A stretch of 64,000 nucleotides of DNA from Dromiciops gliroides (Eukaryota; Chordata; Mammalia; Microbiotheria; Microbiotheriidae). The notes under the pieces were generated by a model that saw only the letters and a program-made list of their open reading frames with translations, was not told where the DNA came from and did no database searches. A program made the translations under genes and the position numbers. Shown here in pieces: positions 20,490 to 32,500 of this stretch (positions within the stretch are counted from its first letter, which is position 1; each line of letters starts with the position of its first letter). The stretch covers positions 543,316,211 through 543,380,210 of the forward strand of contig NC_057861.1 of assembly GCF_019393635.1 (NCBI RefSeq), written 5' to 3'.

Positions 20490-20790
20490 CCTCATTTTCA
20501 GCTTCCTTTTATATGTTGTCTTCTGGATTTAGATTGTAAACTCCTTGAGGGCAAGGTCTTTCTTTTTCTTATTTGTATCCCCAATGCTTAGCATAGTTCT
20601 GGTACATGGTAGGTACTTAATAAATGTTTATTGAATTGAACTATGCCCAGAAAGTTACCAAATTGTGTATAACCTTTATACCACTATGAGGCCTGAGGCT
20701 ATACCTCCCATTTGTCTTTCTTTATAGCCTTGATTCTTAGCATTGGCACACAGTAACCACTTAAAAAAACTGCTTCTTGACTTGACTTGA
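20490..20790 (+). repeat. Two L2-type 3' ends in tandem
   Basis: The first has 'gtaaactccttgagggcaag', 'tatccccaatgcttagcata' and 'ttaataaatgtttattgaat'. The second, from about 20690, has 'cattggcacacagtaaccac'. Confidence 0.75.
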
Positions 20791-20879
20791 TCATTGCTCC
20801 TAGTCATCATTCCACCTCTAGCAATAGTTTTCTACAGTTTCTAAAAAGCACTGGCAACTCCTGAAAGTGTCTGCTCATC

Positions 20880-21140
20880 TACCTCATCTAGGACTCCACT
20901 CCTGGTCTAGAGCTTGGGGGCCCTTGCTAAAGCTCCTCAGTAAATCTAATAACTTTCTTAGGTGGTTAGTGGATAGACAGCTGGATTTGAAGTCATAAAG
21001 ACACCAGTTTGAATTCTGCTTCAAACAACTATTGCATTTGTGACAAAGGGTATCATTTGTGACAAAACCCTCAGTATAAATGTGCATTGTCCAGCTCTCT
21101 AAGAAGAAATGAGTGGTATGTTTCATCTTCAATCCTCTTG
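20880..21140. repeat. Old MIR/SINE-like sequence
   Basis: Contains 'ttaggtggttagtggatag' and 'aagacaccagtttgaattct', a badly worn SINE head. Low certainty. Confidence 0.4.
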
Positions 21141-21149
21141 ATTCCAATT

Positions 21150-22445
21150 TATCACTGCAACAAAGTTCTAAAGTCTTTCAAAGTTGTTTTTCATTATCAC
21201 ATTGTCATTGTATAATTGTTTTCCTAGTTCTCATTTTATTCTGTATCCATTCATAGAGGTCTCAGTTTCCTCTGAAATGGTCCATTTCATTATTTCTTAT
21301 GGAACAATAATATTCCCTTACATTCCTTTACTATAATTTGCTTAGCCGTTCCTCAATACAAAAGAGACACAGTTTCTGAATTTGGTGCTATTACCATAAA
21401 GAGCCTTTATTTGTGTATGTAAAGATTGTTTTCTTCTTTCTCTGATTTCTTTGGGGTATAGGCCTAGTAGTGGTATAGTTGGATCAAAGGGTATGCACAA
21501 TTTGGTAACTTTTTGGGTGTAGTTCCAAACTGCTTTCCAAAATGGTTACATCAGTTCACAGCTCCACCAACAGTACACCAAGTGTTTTCCCATGGCCCTT
21601 CTAACATTTGTCATTGCCACTCTGATAGGTGTGAGGTAGAACCTCAAAACTGCTCCAATTTGCATTTCTCTAATTATTAGTGACTTAGAACATTTTTTAA
21701 TATGGTTATTGAGAGCTGCGATTTCTTCCTTTGAAAACTTCCTGTTAAAAAAAAAATTGCTTGTTCATATCCATTGACCCTTTATCTATTGGAGAATGGT
21801 TTATTATTATAAATTTGAATCTATTCTTTACATATCTTAGATATACCTTTACCAGAGAAACTTGCATCAAAGATTTTTCCCAGTTGCTTATTTTTCTTCT
21901 AATTTTACTATATTGGATTTATTTATGCAGAAACTTTTTGATTTTACATAATCAAAATTGTTCATTTTCTATGATCCTCTCTATATTTTGTTGGATCATG
22001 AAATTTCTTCCTATTTGTAGATCTGAAAGATAATTTCTTCCTTGCTCTTCTAATTTATAAGCTGACTTTTTGTGTTTAGGTCACATATCCACTTTGAGTT
22101 TAGCATGGTGTTTGGTGTAAGATGTTGATCCAAACCTAATTTCTGCCAGACAGCTATCTGGTTTTCTCAGCAGTTTTTGTCAAATAGTGATTCAGTCCCC
22201 CCAGTAACTAAGGTCATTGGGGTTATCGAATGTTAGGCTACCAAGTTGATTTGTGTATATGTATCCTTAATCTGTTTGCTAAATGCTCTCTCTAATTTTC
22301 AACTAGTACCAAATTATTTTAATGATTACTGTTTTGTATACAGTTTGGGATTTAGTACTAGTACTTTTCCTTCCCATTTTTTTTATTGAGATCTTTGACC
22401 TTTTGCTTCTCTATATGAATTTTGTTATTACTTTTTCTAGATCAA
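21150..22445 (-). mobile_element. LINE-1 ORF2 3' part, antisense
   Basis: The complement of L1 ORF2 runs through this block: 'gataggtgtgaggtagaacc', 'aatttgcatttctctaatta', 'tctattggagaatggttt', 'cagcagtttttgtcaaatag' and 'accaaattattttaatgatt' occur in the expected order. Many stops; one of the longest L1 segments here. Confidence 0.88.
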
Positions 22446-22849
22446 TAAATTAAGTTATTTTGCTTATGTATGTTGTGTCCCTGATGTTTCATTTATTAAA
22501 CATTTATTAAACTATTAACTCTTCATTTTATGCACTCCTATTTTGCAAGTGATTTTTTCCTTGTTCCTTTCTTCTACAGTATGATTCCCTAATACTCCTA
22601 TTTTTGCCTCTCCTAAGACCATTAGAACAGAATAAAACAACCCACAGACCCTGTTTCATTTTAACATTTCACTATGACCATTAAAAATATTAAGATTCTG
22701 AGTTTTGTTTTTTGTTTCCTCATTAATATGTAAACAATTCATCCCTACATTCCCTTTAAATTAAACAAAAAGTGTTCCTTTCTCTTTCTCTTGGTGCTGC
22801 CATTTCCTTTCCACATGTCTTCTTTGTTCTGGTGCTTTTGATCAGGAAT
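22446..22849. other. Intergenic AT-rich sequence, nothing certain
   Basis: Lies between an antisense ORF2 block and a hAT fossil; could be more of the L1 but I see no clear words. Confidence 0.4.
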
Positions 22850-23354
22850 ACTTGGAAATCTTATTCTTAAAGTATGATTCCTAGACCCCTGAGGATGTTC
22901 TCAGGCATCCACAGTCAAGACTATTTTTGTAAATGGTGCTAAGATGTTATTTGCCTATTAAAATACTTCTTTTTGCAACTATATTATCTATGTGAGGATG
23001 CATTTTTTTTCACATTTCAACCAAAATGACATATTTTAACAGATTGAATGCAGAAGTAGGTTTGAAGCTATCTTCTATTAAGTCAGACATTAAAGAGATT
23101 TGCAAAAATATGTAAAATGATGCCAGTCTTTTCAGTAAATTTTTAAAAGAAAATTTAGTTATTTTTCATAAAAATATGTTAACATGTAATGGGTTTATCA
23201 TTATTTTAATGAATTAATAAATATTTAAAATTTACCCATTTTAATTTTCAGTATTATGATTACTGGTAGATATACGCAGACTTTTGGAGTCCTTCATAAT
23301 TTTTAAGAATATAAAAGGATCTTGAGACCAAAATGTTTGAGAAATACTACTCTA
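22850..23354 (+). mobile_element. Fossil hAT DNA transposon (non-coding)
   Basis: Ends on the plus strand with 'cttgagaccaaaatgtttga' and 'gaaatactac', a worn hAT terminus of the TTTGAGAACCACTG type. The interior has 'cagattgaatgcagaagtag' and 'tctattaagtcagacattaa', words I know from old mammalian hAT copies. The left end near 22850 ('gattcctagacccctg') is less sure. Confidence 0.6.
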
Positions 23355-23521
23355 GGGGGCAGCTAGGTGGCGCAATGGATAAAGCACCAGCCCTGAATTC
23401 AGGAGTACCTGAGTTCAAATCCAGCCTCAGACACTTGATACTTACTAGCTGTGTGACCCTGGGCAAGTCACTTAACCCCCATTGCCCCACAAAAAAAAAA
23501 AAAGAGAGAGAGAGAGAGAGA
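23355..23521 (+). mobile_element. Marsupial SINE inserted in a hAT end
   Basis: Flanked by AAATACTACTCTA and AAATACTATTCTA. The tail is A13 followed by a short GA repeat. Confidence 0.93.
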
Positions 23522-23524
23522 TAA

Positions 23525-25140
23525 ATACTATTCTATTCCAATGTCTATTTTTTCTACTGCAGGATTATACTTAATATTGCTGGATAACTTACCTTGCTTG
23601 AAAAACATCATCTCTTGTGTTTTGGAATATTGTATTACAAACATTCTTCTTTATGTAGTAGCTGCTAAGTCTTGTGTGATCTTATGATTATGTTGTTGTT
23701 GTTTTTTTTAAGGCAGAAGAAGGGTTTTTTATTTATTTTATTTTGGAGGGGAGGACAGGGCAATCAGGGTTAAGTGATTGGCCTGGGTCACACAGCTAGT
23801 AAGTGTAAAGTGTCTGAGTTCATATTTGAACTCAGGTCTTCCTGCATTCAGGGCTGGTGCTTTATCCACTGCGCCACCTAGCAGCCCCCTTTATGATTAC
23901 TTTCTACTTGTACTCATTCTTTTTGGCTACTTGTGTAATGTTTTTCTTTGACCTGGAAGCTCTGACATTAAATAGTTTTCATTTTGAGATTTCTTTCCAG
24001 AGGTGACTGGTAGGTGCTATTTCTACATTACCATCTTGTTCTAAGAGTTCTGGGTAGTTTTCATTTACAGTTTCTTGAAATATAGTATCTTAATGATTAT
24101 GGATTTCAGTAATCTGATAATTAATTCTTAGATTGTCTCAGCTTATTTTACAGGTTAGTTATTTTTGATAGTGTATTTCACATATTTTCTTGTTATTATT
24201 TAAATTAAATGATAGTTTTTATTGTTTTAATTTTATTTTCATATTTCTTGTCATATTGAGTCATTTTCTTTCTGGTCCATTCTATTTTCATAACATTAAA
24301 AGTTCCTCAGGGAGGCTTTCCACCTTGTTCTGAGGGATTAATTTCCCTTGCCATTCTTACCTCCTTAGCTTTTCCATTCTGTATCTCTTGTTTAATTTCT
24401 TCCAAGTACTCCAACATTTTGTAGGGCCAGAACATTTTTTCTTCAAAACTTTACTTGGCCTTGTATTGAGGTAGCTATTCTCAGGGTTCATCCCCAAGGT
24501 GCTGGTCAAACCAAAGTATTCAGTTTTCCTTGGTTTGCTCATCTACCTCATTAGGGCATGGGGGGAATTTAATTTGGGTCAGTATCTCCAACTGAATACA
24601 TGGGCAGGGCTTGTCTTGTCCTGAGTGTAGTGAACTCTCCTATAAGGGACTTTGGGATTTCTCTGTTGCTGGATTCTAGCTAGGGGATCCCTCTTGTTAA
24701 GGGATTCTAGGACTACCTCCACCAGCTATCGAATCTGTCTGGTATCCTTCCCCACCATTGCTGGGGACCATGTAGAGTTCTTTCCATGGGCATCAGTGAC
24801 TGCTCTGGCTGAATTTTGCCTAGTGCCTTTTTTTTTTTTTTTTTAAATAGTAGGGCTTTAGTGTTGTACTGGACAACACATACTCAGAGGCCACTTTAGC
24901 CATGAGAGTGGGAAGGCTTAGGTAAAGAACTCTGTATTGGATGCCCTAGAAGCCTCCCTGAGTTCTGCCCACCCTATTTGTCTATCCTATAGCCTCCACA
25001 GGATTTCAGAGATCCCTCTGTGGATTCCTAAATTGGGTGGAAATGATTTTTTTCCTCCCCTGAATGGTACATTTTAAAGTCTTGCTGGGGTGGTTGCTGG
25101 GGATTTCAGCTTCTTTGTATTCTAGCACATCACCATATTC
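23525..25140 (-). mobile_element. LINE-1 ORF1 and 5' region, antisense
   Basis: Bases 23560-24540 read, complemented, as L1 ORF1 ('agctgctaagtcttgtgtga', 'ggatttcagtaatctgataa', 'ttcttagattgtctc'). 24540-25140 is non-coding and probably the 5' UTR. With 21150-22445 it may be one element whose ORF2 body was lost. Confidence 0.65.
23690..23887 (-). mobile_element. Marsupial SINE inserted in the antisense L1
   Basis: Minus-strand head GGGGCTGCTAGGTGGCGCAG ends at 23887. Both flanks contain TTATGATTA. Confidence 0.9.
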
Positions 25141-25158
25141 TCATAATCCTGGTTGGTC

Positions 25159-25302
25159 TTTTTTTTTTTTTGGTGAAGCAATTGGGGTTAAATGACTTGC
25201 CCAGGGTCACACAGCTAGTGGTAAGTGTCTGAGGTCGGATTTGAACTCAGGTCCTCTTGACTCCAGGGCCGGTGCTCTATCCACTTCGCCACCTAGCTGC
25301 CC
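25159..25302 (-). mobile_element. Marsupial SINE
   Basis: T run at 25159-25171 (the A tail), head at 25302. Flanks GGTTGGTCTTTTT and GGATGGTCTTTTA form the duplication. Confidence 0.93.
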
Positions 25303-26483
25303 ATCTGGATGGTCTTTTAAAAGCTAGTTTATCAACTCTAGAGAAAGGATATTAAATGCAGCAAAACTTTGTGGAGGATAACCCCTGGAAATCTAGAAGA
25401 GAACCATCAATGGAGGAAAACCTAGCTCTTGTGAGAGAATCCCTCTGCCATTCCCTTTGTGCATAAGCCAGAAGGTAACAGAGGATTAGTATATAAATCT
25501 AGAAGTCATCTACATAGAGATTGTGACTGAATCCTTGAGAACTAATGAAATCACCAAAAAAGAATAGAGAGAAAAGAGGAGAGGCACAGAACAGAACCTT
25601 GAGATACATCCACAGTTAGGGAGTTTGATATGGATGAATGAGCAAAGATTGAGAAGGAGCAGACAGGTAGGAGAACTGAACCTATGAACAAACTGGGGAA
25701 CTGAGGGGTTGAGACTTGGGACAGTAGTGACTATGAAAGAGTACAGCTATGGAAATAGGAATAAGGTGAAAATTATATGGACACAATTCAAAGTTGATAA
25801 TTTATAATGCAAATATTTAATAACATCAGGTTGATGTGGGGTTAAAAAGTTTAAAAAACATTTGGTTACAAGGATTAAAAGCTGACATTCAGATAAACCT
25901 TACCCAGCTTCCTCTCTCTGTACACACACCTATATAACAAATATATTTGAATATAATAGCTGGTATTTCTAAACCAGCAACCATGAAGTCCTTAGGGAAA
26001 AAAAACACAGTATAGTGTGTCTATTAACACTTATATACTCAAAATGAGGTCTCATTTTTCAAAAAAGTACTTGTTAAACCAAGTATTAAATTCTGTTTTT
26101 GTTATCAAAGGCAATTGTATGGCAAACAACTTTTGATGTCCTAAGAGCCACCATTGCCTAACAAATTATTATTTTATGGCTCCCAAAATATTCCTGTCAA
26201 ACCATCTTCCTAGTAGCCCTGGGAGGGAAGAAAATAGGTAGAAATGACGTGTTCTGTTCTGGAATGGGAGTACAAGTTTAGAAAGGTTAAGAATTTCCTT
26301 GGTACTCCTAGCTTAAAGTGGCTGCATCATTATTTAAAAACAAAAAAACAATGGTGCTCAAATACACTGACATTTATTACACAATTAGTGGAAAATGGGG
26401 GAGGAGAGAAGCAACCAAGTCACTAAGCAGGTAGCTACACACACTGGCACAGGACTGAGTCTCTGAGAGTTCCATTATTTAAG

Positions 26484-26497
26484 CCAGTAGAGGGCAG
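26484..26497 (+). promoter_or_regulatory. CTCF-like motif
   Basis: CCAGTAGAGGGCAG fits the CTCF core CCASYAGRGGGCRS at every position. Occupancy cannot be seen from sequence. Confidence 0.5.
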
Positions 26498-26738
26498 GGC
26501 CACACAAAATAAAGCAATACGCGATGCACAGCTTAACTGTTTCATAGTTCGCTGGTGTACAAAAATTGTCAGTTCCAGAAAATTAAGTAAACATTATTCT
26601 TACATCCATGTTCCCTTTACCCAAATCCCACAACTGGTCAATCATTCTATAAAACAGGGTTGAAGTAGATGATCTCTAAGGTGTCTTCAAGCAACTTCCT
26701 AAAACAAGTTGCCAATGTTGCTTCCTACAAATACTTGA

Positions 26739-26752
26739 CTGCCCTCTGTGGT
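26739..26752 (-). promoter_or_regulatory. CTCF-like motif, weaker
   Basis: On the minus strand ACCACAGAGGGCAG keeps the inner core YAGRGGGCRS but differs in the first bases. It faces the plus-strand motif 240 bp to its left. Confidence 0.35.
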
Positions 26753-28254
26753 AGTTCAACCCTACTTTAATATCTTCTAATGTCTCATCACACAAATATG
26801 AGACTGGTATTACCTGCATGGGTGCATGGCAAATAGAGCCCTTCAGGAAAAGGAAGGGATGGTAATCTATTACTATGGTTGCAGTAAAGTGATATACATG
26901 AATTTCCTAGGCATTGCATCCTTCCTTTCGTCTACCTAGTTCAGGCCTTCCACTTAGGGCATAAATTAAATCTATCTTGTTACTTTTCTTCTCTCTTAAT
27001 TCAGTTCTTACTTCCTCAGCAGTATGTTCTAATTCTCAAGACCTCCACATTTAACTACAGAGAACATTCTAGCAACTCTGGAGAAATTGGTCATCACAAT
27101 TTAATACCTTCTACCCATCACCTTTTCTTGTGAAATTTAGGTTTGGCATTAGAGAAGAAATATTTGGATGCCTTTATTGGCATCTATTGATGGCAGAAAT
27201 GAAACCTCAGAAGACTGTATGAATAAAATTTTCATATTTTGTTCATTTGTATATTTAAAAGAAGACACAAAAACACTTTAGCAATAAGAGAGTATTACAT
27301 TACCTGATAAACTTTATTCAGTAGGGCAAGGTAGCTATTTTAACATAGTGCTTAAGAAGATATGTCACAGAAGATGCATTGTATTTCCAATGTAAAAGAG
27401 AATTCTTCCCCAGCTCTCACCCCACCCCAAATACATTTATTTGAAAAATGTTATTCCAATCTCAGCTAATTTTATTACAGCCTGGGAACAATAACTAAAA
27501 AGGAATCATTCCATTATGATAAACCACAAAATGGGAATGTTAATTTTCAAAATAAGTTCATTTACTAACCAAAATTTCAAATCTTTTTATTTTTACTTAT
27601 TTCCATTTCGTTTTTGGCTTATTTTGCAGAAAATAAATGCATTCTCTCATAGCTATGGACATTCTGTCAAATATATATCATATTCTTCCACTTTTTTCCT
27701 ATCCCCTCAGAAACACTCTAAGGAAGATGGAAATATACAGGAGGAAAAAAAAGCTGGAAAGTAGGAAAAAGAGGAACTGGCATACAAAAGGGGAAAGCAT
27801 CAGGAACAGGGAACAGAAAAAACAATGCGGAGGAGCAAAAAGGTATAAGTATGAGATTCATAATTAAGCAGTTGCCCTGCTAGTTTAGTGACGTTAAAAG
27901 AGCCACTACACAAAAATAAAACCCAATCAGCACATTCCCTTAAGTAATTTTAGTGCAGAAGGCAAGACTATGTCCTTCTTGTAGTAAGTACTGTTAGTAT
28001 TCAACACTTTAACATTTATGGTGCATCACATAAAAATTTAACATCAACTTTTGCATAAATCAAAATGAAGCAATGTCAAAATATAACAGCAAATCAGAAG
28101 GAAACAAATCTAGGATTTTTACAAAATAGAAAAAGCAAGTATAATAATTAAATGGACTTTAAGTGTTCACACCATGAGAGCTTTTGTTGCAAGTTTTAAA
28201 AAACTAAACTCATAAACAGGATGCTTCAAAAGTTTAATTCATAAACAAAGACAG

Positions 28255-29465
28255 TTTATTCTACGTTTCATAAAATGTTTATTTTGGATGGTAACACAGG
28301 ATAAATCATGCAACAGCTCAGTAAAAAAAAAAAGTCATTAAAGAATATAAAGAATGATAATTGATGCTGTCAATTTAAAAACACAACTGTAAATCATAAC
28401 GAATCCCCCAAAAGTGACACTGAATGAATCTGAGCATGGACATTACTTTTGAAAGTATTCATTTTGGAATACTTGTTGGTTTTTGCTTTTTATAAATATG
28501 GAGAGCATTTAAAATGGGCTGCGTATGGATTACTGCAATCAACAACTTACAGTCCATTCTGTAGAGGTTTAGGAGGATAATAAAGTTTAGAAGGATTCTA
28601 TATTCGATATAATTAATATGCCTCCTATCCCAACCCACCAAGTGAACAACAGAAATATATATCGCAAACAAAATAATTAAGAACCACTGCCCATTTCAAT
28701 CTAAGGTATGAATATTCTTTTCTCATCAAAACAGCCTTCAAATTGAAATTTAAATACAGGTAGAGGGAAGGTGCCTTTTATGGCCCCAATATTGGATTGT
28801 TCTCTCTAGTCACAACTTAAAATTTTTTTGTAGTGAAAGACATATCTAAAAGACAAATCAATCTTGTCAACTTTAAATGGTACAGCTGTGATTTCCAAAG
28901 GTCATTTCCACATCAGATGGTAATAGATATTGAACATAACACTTCACACTTCCCATGTTGGTGTCTGAGAGGTCAATGAACAAATAAAATTCATCTTTTG
29001 GAAAAAAATAAATATAGTGGAATGCAAGTGGAATTGAAGGAAAAATATATGATCTACCAACTGCCAAGTAGCACAATTTCATTGTAGACACAAAGTTAGC
29101 AATTTCAAAGAATTCTTGAAAATAAAAAAGTTTGCACTTATTCCTGGTTGTAAACAACCTCACAAAAACCTCACTTTTGGAACTACTCCAATTGAAACTA
29201 CACACTGAATTTATTAATACAGCATTAAGTTTCTTTATGTAAAAAAATCTTTGTACATAGTAATAAAAAAAAGATAAGGCAAGATGCATAAAACAGAAAT
29301 CCGCTGGTTTACTTTCCTCTGTGTTCTTACAGAGCCGCTGATGACTATCTGCAATAAAAAAGTTGAGTTTCTGATTTTCTGTCTCAAGCATCTTATGCCT
29401 TTGTTTATGATAAGAATTCTGTCCAAACATCCTGAAGGACAGATGCTGGCGATGGTCTTTGGCAC
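28255..29465 (-). other. KDELR2: Probable KDELR2 3' UTR
   Basis: The sequence after the stop codon is AT-rich, free of transposons for 1.2 kb, and has minus-strand AATAAA signals at 28278-28283 and 28255-28260. The open frames on both strands inside it have no domains. The true cleavage site is not known. Confidence 0.55.
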
Positions 29466-29500
29466 TTACGCTGGCAAACTGAGCTTCTTTCCCTTGAGTA
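29466..29500 (-). CDS. KDELR2: KDELR2 coding exon 5
   Basis: 35 bp after a strong acceptor (CTCTCTCTTCGCAG). It completes the V codon and encodes [10 protein letters not shown] and the TAA stop at 29466-29468. Confidence 0.97.
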
Positions 29501-32500
29501 CTGCGAAGAGAGAGAAGAAAAAATATAAGAAAATGTCACAATATTGAGATGATATGGTTCTCTAATTTCATCTCTCTTCTCATCCCTAAAATTTGAGAAT
29601 ATATCACATTTTGATTATACCTAATACAACATGAGGAAGAAAAACAGGCCTATAACAAGTGAGAAGTAGAGTCAATTAAGTACTTCTGAATATCAGAGTA
29701 TAAAATAGGAACTAAAAGCTATTTACTTGGCTACACACTGATTCTGAATAACAGAAATATCTAAGTTTAAGATACTCTAATCTTGCCACCTCTTTTCTTC
29801 TCACATGCCTTAACTTTCACAAGTATTAGAAACCTATTTAAAATCTATTTAACTGGGAGGCAGCTAGGTGTCGCAGTGGATAAAGCAGCAGTCCTGGATT
29901 CAGAAGGACCTAAGTTCAAATCTGGCCTCAGACACTCGACACTTACTAGTTTTGTGACCTTGGGCAAGTCACTTAACCCTCACTGCCCTGCCCCCCCAAA
30001 CCTATCTAATTGGCAGATTCACCCCAAATTCTCTCTCTCTTTCAAACTAGTTCAACTTTATGAGTTTATATAACATTCAGAGAGTGAGAGTATCTGTCAG
30101 AGACACTGAACAGTCCTATTCCTAAGGCAGAGAATGAAACCTGTGATTGCATTGATATAGGGAACTACTGAGAATTCAGATCTATCAATTAAGATCAGCA
30201 AGTACTTTCTTTGCACATTATAGTCTTAGAGGTGCCTCAGGTACTGAGAAGTTGAATGATTGGAGAGGGTCACAAAGTCAGTAGGTTTCAGAGGTAGGAC
30301 TTAAAACCAGGTTTTCCCAAGAGGATGTTCTCTATTCATTATGCCATCCATCAGCTAAAGCTTATTCCCTCAGAATGCATTTATAAATAGTTTAATACTA
30401 AGTATATAAGATGCCCCACAATTCTTACCTTTTGTAACGTACAAATAGAAGAAGTCACAGTAGAGAATAGTTTGGACCACGCCAGCAACAACAGCTATGA
30501 GGTCAAAGAAACCCTCAAAATAGTAGCGCCAAATCCAATTAATTAGATACAAGGCACGGTAAAGACCAAGGAAGAAAAGATAATGAGTAGTGATGGTCTC
30601 GGCTTCCCCAGTTTTGCTGATCATAAAGAGTTGTGGGAGGATGGCAACTGATTCAAGGTAGATTGAGAAGGTCCACAAGATCTGTAAAATAAGTTAGCCA
30701 ACTACAGTTAGGAGACTAATTATCACTACAAAACAGGAAAGGTATCCATGCTTTATAAATTTTTGTCCCAAATGAAGATTACAATAGTCCCATTTCTGTG
30801 GTTTTAATTCTAGGCTAAACATAATATCTTCTTACGTGAAATGCACCAATTTTCTATACTTGATGGATCTGTGAGGGAGAGTCAACCCTTTACATGGGCA
30901 ACATGAAATCCTTACTGGTTTCCCCTGTTCTTGATCACATTACCTCCCAAAACTTCTCTCTCACTACTTTTCTTTTTTCTTTTAAAATTTATTTATTTAT
31001 TTAATTGTTAAGCCTTTTTATTTAAAGTTTTGAGTTCTGAATTCTATCCCTCCCTCCCCTCTCCCTGAGATAGTAAGCAATCAGATATAGGTTACACATG
31101 TGCAATTATGTAAAATATGTCCAGCATATAGATCTTGAATGAGCATCATCATTTACATTAGACATCTTTGAGGTCAGGGACTATGTTTCTTGCCCTTCTT
31201 TGCATCCCCAGATTACTAAAGGACTGTCTCTATCTGAACCCCACTGAACAACATGAGAACAAGATGAAAATAACTGTAGTAGTAGTGATGGTGGTGGCAG
31301 TGGTACTAATGGTGGTAGTAGTGGTGGTGGTAGTAGTTGTAGTAGTGGTGATGGTGGTGGTGGTACTGATGGTGGTAGTGATGGTGGTGGTGGTGATGGG
31401 GGTAGTGATGATGGTAGTAGTACTCACTACTTTTCTACAAGGATCAGCCCAGATTTTCTTTTTCCTACCATGACAACCCAATTTCATTATTATTTTTTCA
31501 ATCTCTAATATTAAAAAAAAAATACAGCCAGTGTTTGTGATAAAGACTTCATTTCTAAAATATATAGAAAAATGAATCAAATTTATAAGAATATAAATCA
31601 AGGAATAGTCAAAGGATATGAACAAGCAATTTTCAGATAAAGAAATCAAAGCTATCTATTGCCATGAGAAATGTTCTAAATCACTATTAATTAGAGAAAT
31701 GCAAATTAAAACAACTCTGAGGTACCACCTCATTAGGTATGAACCTATCAGATTGGCTAATATGACAAAAAAGGAAAATAATAAATGTTGGAGATGTGGA
31801 AAAATTGGAACACTAATGCATTGTTGGTGGAGTTGTGTACTGATCCAACCATTCTGGAGAGTAATTTGGAACTGTGCCCAAAGGGATATGAGGTTATGCA
31901 TACCCTTTGACCCAGTAATACCATAGGTCTGTATCCCAAAGTGATCATAAAAAAGGGGAAAGGACCCACATGTACAAAAATATTTATAGTAGCTCTTTTT
32001 GTGGTGGCTAAGAATTGGAAATCAAGGGAATGCCCATCAATTGGGGAATGGCTGAACAAGTTGTGCTATATGAATATGGACTACTATTGTGCTATAAGAA
32101 ATGATGAGCAGGCAGATTTCAGAAAAACCTAGAAAGACTTAAATGGACTGAGTGAAGTGAGGAGAACCAGGAGAACATTGTACATAGTAAAAGCAATACT
32201 GTGTGATGATCAGCTGTGAGAGACTTAGCTCTTCTCAGCAATGCAATGATCCAAGACAATTCCAAGGATACTCATGATGGAAAATGTCCTCTGCACCCAG
32301 AAAAAGAACTGTGGAATCTAAATGCAGATTGAACCATACTATTCTCACTTTTTTGTTTTTTTCTTTCTTGGGGTTTTTTTCCCTTTTGTTCTTATTCTTC
32401 TTTCACAACATGATTAATGTGGAAATATGTTTAATGTGATTGTACAAGTATAACCTATATCAGATTGCTTGCCGTCTTGGGGAAGAGGGAGGGAGAAAAA

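Larger units (their letters stand above)
25303..28254. other. Intergenic DNA downstream of KDELR2, low in repeats
   Basis: Nearly 3 kb without SINE or L1 insertion, unusual in this window. 25480-25700 may be an old interspersed repeat ('agtcatctacatagagattg'). An AATAAA on the minus strand at 27313-27318 could be a distal KDELR2 polyadenylation signal. Two CTCF-like motifs lie at 26484 and 26739. Confidence 0.5.

Noticed and set aside
28873..29430. 185-codon minus-strand open frame after KDELR2
   Set aside because: It lies in the 3' UTR, has no domain I recognise, and follows the true stop at 29466-29468.
31168..31473. Valine-rich (plus) and threonine-rich (minus) open frames
   Set aside because: Both are translations of the GGT/GTA triplet array; no start context, domain or splice evidence.
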